34,785 bases of DNA from Methanomassiliicoccales archaeon (GCA_026394375.1 JAPKYJ010000028.1:1-34785); one strand, 5' to 3'; positions 1 to 7,460 are shown, numbered from the stretch's first letter. Made by a program: numbers and translations. Notes: a model not told the origin generated them from the sequence alone.

Positions 1-678
1 GGAGGCGATGAGAGCGGCATCGGCCTTGCCGGCGGTCAATGCCTCATAGATATGCTCCAGCGTTCCAGCGCCGCCGGAGGCGATGACCGGTATGCTCACA
101 CGCTCCGCGACCGCCCGCGTCAGCTCGACATCGTAGCCTTCCTTCGTTCCGTCGGCATCCATGCTGGTGAGCAGTATCTCGCCCGCTCCTAAATCCTGCA
201 CCCGTCCGGCCCATTCCACCGCGTCCACCTCGGTTCGCCGTCGACCTCCATGGGTGTACACCTTCCAGGACGTCCCTTCGCGCTTGGCGTCTATGGCGAC
301 CACCACGCACTGGCTTCCGAAGTCCTCGGCGCACTCGCTGATGACCTCCGGCCGTTGCACCGCAACGGTGTTCACGGAGACCTTATCCGCTCCGGCGTTC
401 AAGGCGCTGCGCATATCCTCCTTGGACCGGATCCCTCCTCCCACGGTCAAAGGCACGAACAGCCTTTCGGCGGTCTTCTCGACCACATCCATGAGCGTCT
501 TCCTTCCCTCCGCCGAGGCGGAGATGTCCAGGAAGACGATTTCGTCCGCTCCTTGCCTCTCGTACTCGGCGGCCATCTGCGGTGGCTCTCCCACGTCCTG
601 CAGATCGACGAACTTGATCCCCTTGACCGTGGTGCCGTCCTTGACGTCCAGACAGGGAATGATCCTTTTGGTGAGCAT
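1..678 (-). CDS. hisF: Imidazole glycerol phosphate synthase cyclase subunit HisF (3' end outside window)
   Basis: HisF is the TIM-barrel subunit that uses ammonia from HisH to turn PRFAR into imidazole glycerol phosphate and AICAR in histidine synthesis. The protein opens [15 protein letters not shown], with the first catalytic aspartate at D11 and the second at D130 (VVVAID). Phosphate-binding motifs are visible as TVGGGIRS near residue 80 and IASGGAGT near residue 205. All 226 codons to the window edge are open, and roughly 25-45 C-terminal residues are missing because the window ends. The ATG abuts the hisB stop with no gap, so the two are almost certainly translated from one message. It is the last visible gene of the his operon. 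Confidence 0.96.
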   Translation of the reverse strand, partial: MLTKRIIPCLDVKDGTTVKGIKFVDLQDVGEPPQMAAEYERQGADEIVFLDISASAEGRKTLMDVVEKTAERLFVPLTVGGGIRSKEDMRSALNAGADKVSVNTVAVQRPEVISECAEDFGSQCVVVAIDAKREGTSWKVYTHGGRRRTEVDAVEWAGRVQDLGAGEILLTSMDADGTKEGYDVELTRAVAERVSIPVIASGGAGTLEHIYEALTAGKADAALIAS

Positions 679-1227
679 CTACTTCTTCCTCACTCTGGGC
701 TGGGCCTTGGTGCTGAGCAGGTCAGCTCGCGGAACCACCGCCTGGCGCAACGCCAGACCGAGCGCCTTCACCGTCGCCTCCACGATGTGGTGCTCGTCGA
801 ACCCTCGGACCACCAGCACGTGCAAGGTCATCCCGCTGCTCATGGCGAAGGAGCGCAGGAAGTGTTGATAGAGCACGTCCGGGCAATCGACGTCCACGTA
901 AGGACGGTCAATGAGGTCCAGGGCGACCGTGACCAGAGCATCATCCATTGGCACCGTGGCCGAGGAAATCCTCTCTATCGGCTGCTTGCCTATGGCCTCT
1001 CGCATGGCCGTGCCCAGGACGATGGCTACATCCTCAATGAGGTGGTGCTCGTTGTCTCCTTTGGCCTGGAGGACCACGTCGAAAGAGGCATATTTGGTCA
1101 GGGACTCGAGCATATGGGTGAGGAACTGATCGTCGACATCCACTCTCGCCGTTCCTTTGCCATCCAGCTCTATCTTCGCCTTTATATCCGTCTCCCTTGT
1201 CTTCCTGTTCACTTCCGCAGTCCTCAT
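679..1227 (-). CDS. hisB: Imidazoleglycerol-phosphate dehydratase HisB
   Basis: HisB dehydrates imidazole glycerol phosphate to imidazole acetol phosphate, the step after HisF/HisH. The 182-residue protein is the monofunctional archaeal/fungal-size enzyme without the bacterial phosphatase domain. Both metal-binding signatures of the family are present: NEHHLIED (H61, H62, E65) and DEHHIVEA (H146, H147, E150). An R-x-T-x-E-T-like opening (RKTRETDI) and a conserved HML (residues 38-40) are also seen. The start overlaps the hisA stop by four bases and the stop abuts hisF, so it is embedded in the operon. Nothing is odd apart from the LTHML where many homologues have FDHML. Confidence 0.96.
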   Translation of the reverse strand: MRTAEVNRKTRETDIKAKIELDGKGTARVDVDDQFLTHMLESLTKYASFDVVLQAKGDNEHHLIEDVAIVLGTAMREAIGKQPIERISSATVPMDDALVTVALDLIDRPYVDVDCPDVLYQHFLRSFAMSSGMTLHVLVVRGFDEHHIVEATVKALGLALRQAVVPRADLLSTKAQPRVRKK

Positions 1228-1934
1228 TTAGACCGCCTCCAGAGCTCCGCCGGGTTCAGCCTGCCGGTGTAGAGCGCGATTCCTGCCACCGCTCCCTCGA
1301 CGCCGATGCTCTCCAGCAGTCTGACGTCGTCCATAGAGCGAATTCCCCCGGACGCGATGACCGGGTGGGGGCATCTTGCCACGAAGCTACGCACCTCGGT
1401 CGGATTTATGCCTTGCGCACGGCCCTCCACGTCCACGTCGGTGTGCAGCACCGCCGCCAGAGGTAAGTCGCGAATGAGATCGAACATAGTATCCAGAGTG
1501 ATACGGGACGATTCCTGCCATCCTTTCACCTGGATCATGCCCTTGGCCACGTCCAGAGCTAGGACGATTCGGCCCGGGTGATCGTAGGCCACGTCCCTTA
1601 GCCAGTTGGCGTCGGTGATGGCCTTGGTGCCCACTATGACCCTGTTCGCCCCCCAATCTAGATACTGGTTGACGGTGGCAGTGGTTCGCACGCCCCCTCC
1701 TACCTGGACCGGGACCTTGAGCGTTTCCAGTATTTTCCTGACGAGGGTGAGATTCCCACCTTTTCCCAACGCCCCGTCTAGGTCCACCACGTGTACCATG
1801 GGCGCGCCCTGGCGCTCCCAGTCCTTGGCCACCCCTACCGGGTCGGGGAGCACGATCTGCTCCGTTCCAGGTTTGCCTCCGACCAGCTGCACCACCCTTC
1901 CTTCGAGGATGTCCACTGCGGGGATAACCCTCAT
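1224..1934 (-). CDS. hisA: ProFAR isomerase HisA
   Basis: HisA is the 1-(5-phosphoribosyl)-5-[(5-phosphoribosylamino)methylideneamino]imidazole-4-carboxamide isomerase. It performs an Amadori rearrangement in the fourth step of histidine synthesis. The 236-residue TIM barrel starts MRVIPAVDILEGRVVQL with catalytic D8, and the second catalytic aspartate is D128 (VLALDVAKG). Phosphate-binding GGG (VQVGGGVR, about residue 80) and ASGGIRS (about residue 195) are clear. These half-barrel repeats are shared with HisF. The protein is not the PriA type as far as can be told, and no separate trpF lies nearby. Four-base overlaps with hisH upstream and hisB downstream place it inside the operon. Confidence 0.95.
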   Translation of the reverse strand: MRVIPAVDILEGRVVQLVGGKPGTEQIVLPDPVGVAKDWERQGAPMVHVVDLDGALGKGGNLTLVRKILETLKVPVQVGGGVRTTATVNQYLDWGANRVIVGTKAITDANWLRDVAYDHPGRIVLALDVAKGMIQVKGWQESSRITLDTMFDLIRDLPLAAVLHTDVDVEGRAQGINPTEVRSFVARCPHPVIASGGIRSMDDVRLLESIGVEGAVAGIALYTGRLNPAELWRRSK

Positions 1935-2530
1935 AGGCAGTCCTCCGCGAAGCGCACGAAGTTGCGTAGGAACCTCATCCCCGAATCGGACGATTTCTCA
2001 GGGTGGAATTGCGTGCCGTATGCGTTGCCCTTGAGGAACACGCTAGGGAATCTGCCGTAGTAGTCGGTCGTTCCGATGACCACATCCTCCTCCGGTCTTC
2101 CGTTATATGAATGGGCGAAATAGAAGTAGGGTGAGTCGATGCCCTCGAAGATCTGGTCCTCGCATTCCACCGAGTTCCAGCCCATGTGCGGGACCCTCTC
2201 CGCCCTTAGCCTGGTCACCTGGCCAGCATAGAACCCGAGGCCGGGCATCTTGCCCTCCTCGCTCCCCTGGAACAGTATCTGCGCCCCGATGCAGATCCCT
2301 AGGCAAGGGACAGCATCATCCAGTTTCTCCACCAGCCGGTCGCGGATGGGACGGAGCTTCTCCATGGCCTTGTCGAAAGCGCCTACGCCCGGCAGAACGA
2401 TGCAGTCCGCCTTCAACAACTCGCGCATATCATCGACCACGTAGGGCGAGGCGCCGCAGTTCTCCAACGCCTTGCGGATGGAGTGCAGGTTCCCCACCCC
2501 GTAGTCGGCGATGGCCACCCTCACTGGCAT
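1931..2530 (-). CDS. hisH: Imidazole glycerol phosphate synthase glutamine amidotransferase subunit HisH
   Basis: HisH hydrolyses glutamine and passes ammonia to HisF. The 199-residue class I amidotransferase shows the nucleophile in LGICIGAQ (C80) and the His-Glu pair in QFHPEKS (H176, E178), with DYGVGNLHS at the N-terminus. The reading frame is open for another 25 codons upstream, but that stretch lies inside hisC and looks like antiparallel noise, so the ATG at 2530 was chosen. A GTG at 2524 would give a four-base overlap with the hisC stop and is an equally plausible start only two residues shorter. The C-terminus overlaps hisA by four bases. Confidence 0.94.
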   Translation of the reverse strand: MPVRVAIADYGVGNLHSIRKALENCGASPYVVDDMRELLKADCIVLPGVGAFDKAMEKLRPIRDRLVEKLDDAVPCLGICIGAQILFQGSEEGKMPGLGFYAGQVTRLRAERVPHMGWNSVECEDQIFEGIDSPYFYFAHSYNGRPEEDVVIGTTDYYGRFPSVFLKGNAYGTQFHPEKSSDSGMRFLRNFVRFAEDCL

Positions 2531-3570
2531 TCGCCGAGCACCTCTTTGAGCTTGACCAGGAGCTGAACGTTCATCTCCTTGGTGCCGATGGTGGTGCGCA
2601 CGCAATCCTCCAGCCGACGCTTGCTGCCGAAGTCCCGTATCATGACCCCTTTCTCAGCGAGCTTCTCCACCAGCGACGAGGATCGGATGGGGCTCTTGAA
2701 CAGGATGAAGTTCGCCTCCGACGGAAATGCCTTCAGTCCGAGCTTCTTCAGCCCCGACTGGAGCTGCTTGCGTCCTTGGTTCACGACGCGAACGCTCTCC
2801 CGCACGAACTCCTGGTGCTGGAGCGCTCTTATCGCCACCCGCTCCGAGACGCGGTTGAGCGAATAGGGTATCTTCACCCGCTGCATGACGTTCGCCAGAT
2901 CCTTGCCTGCCACCGCATAGCCGATCCTCATGCCTGCCAGGGCATAGGCCTTGGAGAATGTCCTGGTGACGACGAGGTTGTCGAATCTCTCCACGTCAGG
3001 AATGAACGATTCGCCAGAGAACTCCCCGTAGGCCTCATCAACCACCACCGGTCCTTCCCGTTCCTCGAGTATCCGCTCCACGTCCTTGCGCCGGAACAGG
3101 TTGGAGGTAGGGTTGTTCGGAGTGCATAGGATCACGATCTTGCCCTTCGCCCGGCATATGGCGTCCACGTCCAATTGGAAATCATCGGTCAGGTCCACCA
3201 TGGACACGCAGCCGCAGTTGACCTTGACGAAGTAGCCGTGCAGCGAGTACGAGGGATAGGGCATGACGACCGTCTCGCCCGGCTCCATGAACGATTTGAA
3301 GATGATGTCCAGGGCTTCGTCGGAACCGTTGCCGACCACGAAGTTGTCCGGATCAAGGCGATAGAGATCGGCCAGCGCCTCTCTCAATCCGTCCGAGTAG
3401 GGCGAAGGGTATTGGTTCAGGTCCATGTCCGCGCATTCCCGGAGGGCCTCCTTGACCGCTGGATTCGCGCCCAGGGAATTGGTGGAGGTGTCCATGCGGA
3501 TGCCCGAGACCTGGGGGTTGTAGTACAGCGGGATGTCCCGGATGGTGCTCCTCTGCCATTCTTTCTTCAT
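2521..3570 (-). CDS. hisC: Histidinol-phosphate aminotransferase HisC
   Basis: HisC transfers the amino group of glutamate to imidazole acetol phosphate, using PLP. The 349-residue fold-type I aminotransferase carries the PLP-lysine motif TFSKAYALAGMRIGYA (lysine near residue 210). It also has the substrate/PLP region NGSDEALD (about 81), TPNNPTS (about 150) and DEAYGEF (about 180). The start ATG lies nine bases beyond the hisG stop. HisC could in principle also act on aromatic keto acids, as some archaeal HisC proteins do, but its place inside the his operon makes histidinol phosphate the expected product. No frameshift or truncation is seen. Confidence 0.95.
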   Translation of the reverse strand: MKKEWQRSTIRDIPLYYNPQVSGIRMDTSTNSLGANPAVKEALRECADMDLNQYPSPYSDGLREALADLYRLDPDNFVVGNGSDEALDIIFKSFMEPGETVVMPYPSYSLHGYFVKVNCGCVSMVDLTDDFQLDVDAICRAKGKIVILCTPNNPTSNLFRRKDVERILEEREGPVVVDEAYGEFSGESFIPDVERFDNLVVTRTFSKAYALAGMRIGYAVAGKDLANVMQRVKIPYSLNRVSERVAIRALQHQEFVRESVRVVNQGRKQLQSGLKKLGLKAFPSEANFILFKSPIRSSSLVEKLAEKGVMIRDFGSKRRLEDCVRTTIGTKEMNVQLLVKLKEVLGECQ

Positions 3571-3578
3571 GCCACCAC

Positions 3579-4442
3579 CTAGGGAACCATTCTGTCGATG
3601 GGGACGATCAATATGCCGCTCGCACCCAGGCGCTTCAATTTGGCTATGGCGTCATAGGCACTGTCTTTCTCGATGACCACGTGGATGGCGACCACATCAT
3701 CCCGACCCATGATGTTCATAATCGTCGGCCCGGCAATGCCAGGAAAGTGCTTGCGCACCGCTTCCAGGGACTTGACCGGCACATCGGCCATGAGGTAGCG
3801 TTTGTTGGCCGCGTTCTCCACGCTTTCGATGGCGGCCACCAGCTCCTCTATTTCGTCCTTCTTCTTCTTGAACGCCTTCTCATTGGTGATCATGACCGCG
3901 TTGGACTTGGCGATGATGGCGATCTCCTTGAGGTGATTGACCTTCAAGGTGGAACCGGAGGAAACCAGGTCGACGATGAGGTCCGCCACCCCTAGGTGCG
4001 GCGTGACCTCCGCCGCTCCGGAAATGGTGGTGATCTTGATTCTCTTTCCTGCCTTGGCGAAGAACTTGCGCGTGACGTTGGGGAACGAGGTCGCTACCAC
4101 TGAGCCATCCTTCACGTCATCCACGGTGACGATGCCCGAGCTTTCCGGCGCCGCCACCGACAAGCGGCAATGCCCGAAGTTGAGGTCGTGGAGAGTTTTG
4201 ACGTCCAATCCAGCCTCGAGCACCAGGTCCTTGCCGGTGATACCCACGTCCACCGCGCCCATGGAGACGAAGTTGACGATGTCCTGGGCCCGGACGAACA
4301 TGACCGCGAAGTCCCGCTTCTTCACAGCCGCGAACAACTTGCGTTCGTCCGAGTCCTCGATCTCGAGGCCGGCCTGTTTCAGCAGCTGGACCGAGCTCTC
4401 GCTCAGCCTTCCCTTGTTCGGCACGGCCAATCGCAATGTCAC
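3579..4442 (-). CDS. hisG: ATP phosphoribosyltransferase HisG, long form
   Basis: HisG condenses ATP with PRPP in the first, committed and feedback-regulated step of histidine synthesis. At 287 residues this is the long form: two catalytic lobes (about 1-210, with MGAVDVGITGKDLV near residue 65 and the PRPP-binding stretch near 150-165) plus a C-terminal ACT-like HisG_C domain (about 212-287). That domain binds histidine, so allosteric inhibition can be expected and no HisZ is needed. The start is a GTG preceded by GGTGAG at short spacing, and it is the first gene of the operon. hisD, hisI and hisE are not in the window. Confidence 0.95.
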   Translation of the reverse strand: MTLRLAVPNKGRLSESSVQLLKQAGLEIEDSDERKLFAAVKKRDFAVMFVRAQDIVNFVSMGAVDVGITGKDLVLEAGLDVKTLHDLNFGHCRLSVAAPESSGIVTVDDVKDGSVVATSFPNVTRKFFAKAGKRIKITTISGAAEVTPHLGVADLIVDLVSSGSTLKVNHLKEIAIIAKSNAVMITNEKAFKKKKDEIEELVAAIESVENAANKRYLMADVPVKSLEAVRKHFPGIAGPTIMNIMGRDDVVAIHVVIEKDSAYDAIAKLKRLGASGILIVPIDRMVP

Positions 4443-4481
4443 TTGCTCACCTGTAGCACTGGATACGAGAAAGAAGAATGC

Positions 4482-4489
4482 ATACTTAA
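4482..4489 (-). promoter_or_regulatory. Putative TATA box for the his operon
   Basis: On the minus strand this reads TTAAGTAT, about 43 bases upstream of the hisG GTG. Allowing the usual 25 or so bases from TATA centre to transcription start leaves a leader of roughly 17 bases that contains the GGTGAG ribosome-binding site. A nearly identical TTAAGTA element precedes carA. There is no experimental support and the match is short. Confidence 0.35.
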
Positions 4490-4556
4490 GAATGACTGAG
4501 ATGGCCCGAGGCTGGCGTTCCGGTCCTGGCGGCGAGAGTTCCGCTCCATTCCATTC

Positions 4557-4733
4557 TCAAGGTATCTGAGCCAAGGGACTGCAAGGTACTGCCTTCCGGG
4601 CGAATGCGATGAAATGCTCCATAGAATCGAGCCCAGATCCCCCGAAGTCCCAGAACGTGTGGCGAGACCGTTCCATCCAGTCGCGTAACAGAGGCGCGGT
4701 CTTTCGCATCCTTGCGTCATGGCGTTCTTTCAT
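4557..4733 (-). pseudogene. Short coding-like frame, possible 3' remnant of a gene (58 aa from first ATG)
   Basis: This minus-strand frame reads MKERHDARMRKTAPLLRDWM and continues with an aromatic- and charge-rich segment ending AFARKAVPCSPLAQIP. Composition resembles a real protein rather than a shadow. The same frame stays open upstream of the ATG (LIKWECNFALLGEWDA) to the 11-G tract at 4781-4791, and the first in-frame stop lies just beyond, at 4800-4802. No start codon lies in the upstream part. I do not recognise the family. It could be the C-terminal end of a decayed gene, a short gene starting at 4733, or chance. It lies upstream of hisG on the same strand, ending about 115 bases before the hisG start. 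Confidence 0.35.
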
Positions 4734-4780
4734 GGCATCCCACTCCCCAAGGAGTGCGAAGTTGCATTCCCATTTGATGA

Positions 4781-4791
4781 GGGGGGGGGGG
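4781..4791. repeat. Homopolymeric G tract (11 G)
   Basis: Eleven consecutive G residues lie at the edge of an AT-rich block. No other homopolymer of this length was noticed in the window. On the minus strand it is a C tract at the upstream boundary of the short coding-like frame. Such tracts are prone to slippage in replication and to sequencing error. Confidence 0.9.
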
Positions 4792-4981
4792 AGTGTAGTT
4801 TATTATTAGAGTCAATCACTAACTATTTAATTCTAAAATCAAATTGTGCCCGAAGAGATGGTTTCAGGGGGAACCACCCGATGGGCAGGGAGGGCTGCGA
4901 TTGAAGACGAGGATCTTGCTGATGGATGCCTATTGCCGAATGACCAAGAAGGCCGCCTGATTCCGTTGGGGGAATAGCAAC

Positions 4982-5704
4982 ATGTTGCCAACACTTGGGA
5001 GAAGGGCATTGGCGGAGTTCCTGGGAACGATGACATTGATAATCGCCGCCATAGGCTCGTGCATCCTTCCGGTGCAGGTCTTCCATGTTGAGGCCGGATT
5101 GGCGGTCCTCATGAACGCGATGGCGGTGGCATTCGTTCTGTTCGCTGTCATAGAGGCTTTCGGGCCGGTGTCCGGTGCGCATTTCAATCCCGCGGTCACC
5201 GTCGCCATGGTGGTGTCCGAGAAGATGAGAAAGAAGGATGCGGCGGTTTACATCGGAGCGCAGTTCTCAGGCGGGTTCGTAGGGCTGCTGCTCACCCACT
5301 TGATGTACTACGATACCGTGCAACAACTCCTGGTGGTATCGGAGAACACCAAGGGGCCGTTCGTGGTCATAACGGAAGCGTTGGCTGCATTCCTGCTTCT
5401 TGCTGTGATCTACGGCTGCGTCAGGGGAAGGTCAAAAATGACGAGCCTTTCTGTGGGCCTGCTGGTCGGAGGACTCCTGATCACCACCTCGAGCACCATG
5501 TTCGCGAACCCGGTGGTGACGTTCTGTCGGATGTTCACCTACGCTTTCTGCGGGATCGCGCCGTCGAGCGGGGTACTCTTCATGATCGCCGAATTCTCTG
5601 GTGCACTGGTCGCCGTGGCGGCTATGTCGTATCTCTATCCAAAGAAACTTGTGGAGAAATGCAATCCGTATGACTGCCCGCCAAGGCCTGTGGAGCTTAC
5701 CTGA
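4982..5704 (+). CDS. MIP-family aquaporin / aquaglyceroporin-like channel
   Basis: A 240-residue integral membrane protein of the major intrinsic protein family, which forms channels for water or small neutral solutes. Hydrophobic segments fit six membrane helices. The first half-helix signature is GAHFNPAVTVAM (about residues 65-76). The second is FANPVVTFCRMFT (about 174-186), where NPV replaces NPA and the arginine is four residues further on than in classical NPAR. This second motif resembles the NPxVTxxR form of MIP channels sometimes found in arsenic-resistance loci. No ars genes are nearby, so substrate remains open. It stands alone between the his operon and the convergent UPF0280 gene; the start ATG has only a weak upstream GGGGG. 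Confidence 0.9.
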   Translation: MLPTLGRRALAEFLGTMTLIIAAIGSCILPVQVFHVEAGLAVLMNAMAVAFVLFAVIEAFGPVSGAHFNPAVTVAMVVSEKMRKKDAAVYIGAQFSGGFVGLLLTHLMYYDTVQQLLVVSENTKGPFVVITEALAAFLLLAVIYGCVRGRSKMTSLSVGLLVGGLLITTSSTMFANPVVTFCRMFTYAFCGIAPSSGVLFMIAEFSGALVAVAAMSYLYPKKLVEKCNPYDCPPRPVELT

Positions 5705-5731
5705 GCAACCTGCAGCCTGATCCGAAATGCA

Positions 5732-5768
5732 GAGACGTGCGCGAAGAACCCATCAGCAGATACGTCTC
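5732..5768. other. Inverted repeat between convergent aquaporin and UPF0280 genes
   Basis: Perfect 7-bp arms GAGACGT (5732-5738) and ACGTCTC (5762-5768) are separated by 23 bases, in the gap between two converging genes. It could form a terminator-like stem, but the loop is long and no T run follows. Confidence 0.2.
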
Positions 5769-5833
5769 GCCGTTCTTGAGGTGGCGGGTCGGGCCAGAAA
5801 GTATCATGGTATCGGTGAGCGCCGAGAACGGGC

Positions 5834-6577
5834 TCAACCGAATTCCCGCCTAGCCACCGATTCCTTTGAGTTTCCGATCCTCACTAGTTTGGGAACGGAC
5901 CCTTTGAAGGCCATCCTCTCCCCCACGATGACCAACGCTCCTTCCACACCTTCGATGTTCATGATCTCATCCAGCGCCTTGCGCACCGTCTCCTCATCGT
6001 CGGAGGTTATCAGGTTCCCGAGCCGCGTGGCGCATGCATCCGCCAGGGCCACATCCTTGGACACGACCGTGGCCGCATCGGCCATGCCGAACGAGATCGA
6101 TGGTCCGACCGTTTTCGAGGAAGTGCAGATGCCTTGGATATTCGGCGAGGGAATGCAGTGCAGTCCCAATCCCGCGAATCGGGAGTTGAGGGTGAAGATG
6201 CCCACGTCGATCGGCTCGGAAAGTAACATGGCGATGTCGCCTCCGTTGTCCACAACCGTCTGTCTTGCGCCCGCCTGCATCATGGCCTTGACGGCCTCCT
6301 CGGCCACCACTCCGGCGACCGTGGCCATCGGTCCGACGTTCGCCTTCCGGGCCGCGTCGCACATGTGCTTGATGATGGGGTGCGCGTCATCTGGCTCCTG
6401 GTAAGGTTCGAGCGCGTCCTGGAACAGGGGGTTGAAGGCGATGAAGCGCTCGATGACCTCCCTGGTATCGAAGATGGAATTGTCCGCGAGACTCATGAAC
6501 CGCTCCTGAGCGAGGATGGTGACCGCCGTCTCCCGATACTCGAAATGCCTCCTTACGATCGGTTCGGGATCGTCCAA
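5834..6577 (-). CDS. UPF0280 family protein (ApbE-like; homocysteine/sulfur-assimilation associated)
   Basis: The 247-residue protein belongs to UPF0280/COG2122, related in fold to the ApbE FAD-dependent flavin transferases. The conserved core GPMATVAGVVAEEAVKAMMQ followed by VVDNGGDIA (about residues 82-115) is clear, as is DACATRLGN near the C-terminal part. In Methanosarcina, MA1715 of this family is linked by genetic work to homocysteine formation together with DUF39 and NIL-ferredoxin proteins; its exact reaction is not settled. Its presence just downstream of those two genes fits that role. The start is TTG at 6577; no ATG lies near the family's expected N-terminus, so the start is uncertain. 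Confidence 0.87.
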   Translation of the reverse strand: MDDPEPIVRRHFEYRETAVTILAQERFMSLADNSIFDTREVIERFIAFNPLFQDALEPYQEPDDAHPIIKHMCDAARKANVGPMATVAGVVAEEAVKAMMQAGARQTVVDNGGDIAMLLSEPIDVGIFTLNSRFAGLGLHCIPSPNIQGICTSSKTVGPSISFGMADAATVVSKDVALADACATRLGNLITSDDEETVRKALDEIMNIEGVEGALVIVGERMAFKGSVPKLVRIGNSKESVARREFG

Positions 6578-6616
6578 CAGTAGCGCGTCTCCTAGATATC
6601 CAGCTGAGAAATGTAT

Positions 6617-6642
6617 CCAGGGAGGCTTAGAACTTCCCTAGG
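6617..6642 (-). terminator. Candidate hairpin after the 88-aa gene
   Basis: A 9-bp stem with one bulged base joins 6617-6625 to 6633-6642 around a 7-base loop. It lies about 50 bases downstream of the stop of the 88-aa gene on the minus strand and upstream of UPF0280. No strong T run follows, so it may be a weak terminator or an mRNA stability element. Confidence 0.3.
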
Positions 6643-6693
6643 ATGATCGAACGAAGAGCAGAAAAGCAGAAGGCCGTTGACATCCGGCCGAGC

Positions 6694-6960
6694 TCAGATG
6701 CCTTTCAGCTTGCGCTTTTTCAACGTCATGAGCAACATCGCGGTCAGGAAGCCCGCGACCACGATTATGCCGCCCAGCGCCACCACGAGGCCGCCCTCGC
6801 TTCCGGGGCTGGTGTGGTTGCCTTCACCTGCTGCAGCCCCTTCCTCGACCACGAGCTGCGGGACGTTCACCTGAGTCGAGGAGGCGGATGCCCCGGCCTG
6901 CAGGGCCATGCCCGAGAACATGATGAAAGCCATGGTGACAGCGAAAGCCAACTTTTTCAT
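6694..6960 (-). CDS. Small secreted/membrane-anchored protein of unknown function (88 aa)
   Basis: I do not recognise the family. The 88 residues start MKKLAFAVTMAFIMFSGMAL, a classical signal peptide ending near ALQAGASA. A short polar linker rich in Glu, Gly and Ser follows (about 28-56). Then comes a membrane helix (LVVALGGIIVVAGFLTAMLL, about 58-77) and a basic tail TLKKRKLKGI. This predicts a small domain outside the cell anchored by its C-terminus. The ATG at 6960 is chosen because GGTGAGG sits three bases or so upstream; the frame stays open further but only as a shadow of the ferredoxin gene. It lies between the NIL-ferredoxin and UPF0280 genes, both tied to sulfur transfer. Confidence 0.78.
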   Translation of the reverse strand: MKKLAFAVTMAFIMFSGMALQAGASASSTQVNVPQLVVEEGAAAGEGNHTSPGSEGGLVVALGGIIVVAGFLTAMLLMTLKKRKLKGI

Positions 6961-7024
6961 TTCCTCACCTTTGCCTTTCGGTAGCGACGCTTCTAGCGCC
7001 GGCGGTCGGCTAATCGCTTGAATC

Positions 7025-7032
7025 CATAAATA
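7025..7032 (-). promoter_or_regulatory. Putative TATA box for the 88-aa protein gene
   Basis: On the minus strand this reads TATTTATG in the sequence context GCAAGGTATTTATGG, just after the NIL-ferredoxin stop. It would place transcription start near 7002 and a leader of about 40 bases before the ATG at 6960. It suggests the small gene can be expressed separately from the genes upstream. Confidence 0.4.
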
Positions 7033-7046
7033 CCTTGCTTGGCGGC

Positions 7047-7460
7047 TCACGATTGAGCACGGAGCTTGATGGCCCCCGGTGGACAGGCATCGATGCACAT
7101 GCCGCATGCGATGCACTTCTCGTTGAGGAAGACCACCTTCCAAGTGGCCTTGTCCACCTGGTAGGCGGACACTGGGCAGATGGAAATGCACATGCCGCAG
7201 TTGGTGCACCGAACATCGTCTTTGCGGATGAACTCCTTGAGCTCTTGCACCTGGACGCCAGCTTCCTCGAGATACTTGACCGCTCTCTGGATCTGCGGCC
7301 CGCTGCCTTCCAGCGCCAGCATGAGGCGGCCGCCCATCTCATCGATCTCCGCCCGAAGGATGTTGATCACCAGGTCGAAGTCCTTCACCAGACGGAAGGT
7401 GATCGGCTCGCTCACCAGATCAGGGGTGAAGGTTATCAGGAACTTCTTCACCGGCATCAC
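7047..7460 (-). CDS. NIL-domain ferredoxin (sulfur carrier/reductant partner of DUF39)
   Basis: The 137-residue protein has an N-terminal NIL domain (about 1-78, a ferredoxin-like fold also found in methionine transporters). Two 4Fe-4S motifs follow: CTNCGMCISICP (C85, C88, C91, C95) and CIACGMCIDACP (C116, C119, C122, C126). It matches the MA1822 type, which in Methanosarcina works with the DUF39 enzyme to deliver or reduce sulfur for homocysteine synthesis from aspartate semialdehyde. The start overlaps the DUF39 stop by four bases, so the two are translationally coupled, which is the usual arrangement. The tail KLRAQS is short, and nothing seems missing. Confidence 0.93.
   Translation of the reverse strand: MMPVKKFLITFTPDLVSEPITFRLVKDFDLVINILRAEIDEMGGRLMLALEGSGPQIQRAVKYLEEAGVQVQELKEFIRKDDVRCTNCGMCISICPVSAYQVDKATWKVVFLNEKCIACGMCIDACPPGAIKLRAQS

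Larger units (their letters stand above)
4443..4981. other. Intergenic region between hisG and the aquaporin gene
   Basis: This 0.5-kb stretch separates the divergent hisG and aquaporin genes. It holds the hisG promoter candidate and the coding-like remnant described separately. It also has a perfect 6-bp hairpin CACTCC-CCAA-GGAGTG at 4741-4756 and the 11-G tract at 4781-4791. A markedly AT-rich block follows at about 4797-4850, including CTATTTAATTC at 4822-4832, which could be a TATA region for the aquaporin with a leader of about 130 bases. The rest, 4850-4981, shows purine-rich G clusters but no gene I can support. Confidence 0.6.

Noticed and set aside
250-1272. Long plus-strand frames opposite the his operon (also 2107-3129)
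   Set aside because: They lie antisense to clear hisF, hisB and hisH/hisC genes, have no family resemblance and show the Arg/His-rich composition expected of shadows in GC-rich DNA.
2531-2605. N-terminal extension of HisH
   Set aside because: The 25 extra residues are basic and low in complexity, lie within hisC and are absent from the family; MPVRVAIADYG is the natural start.
4439-4720. 93-aa minus-strand frame in the gap upstream of hisG
   Set aside because: Its composition looks random, it runs into the hisG start, and the neighbouring frame ending at 4557 is more protein-like.
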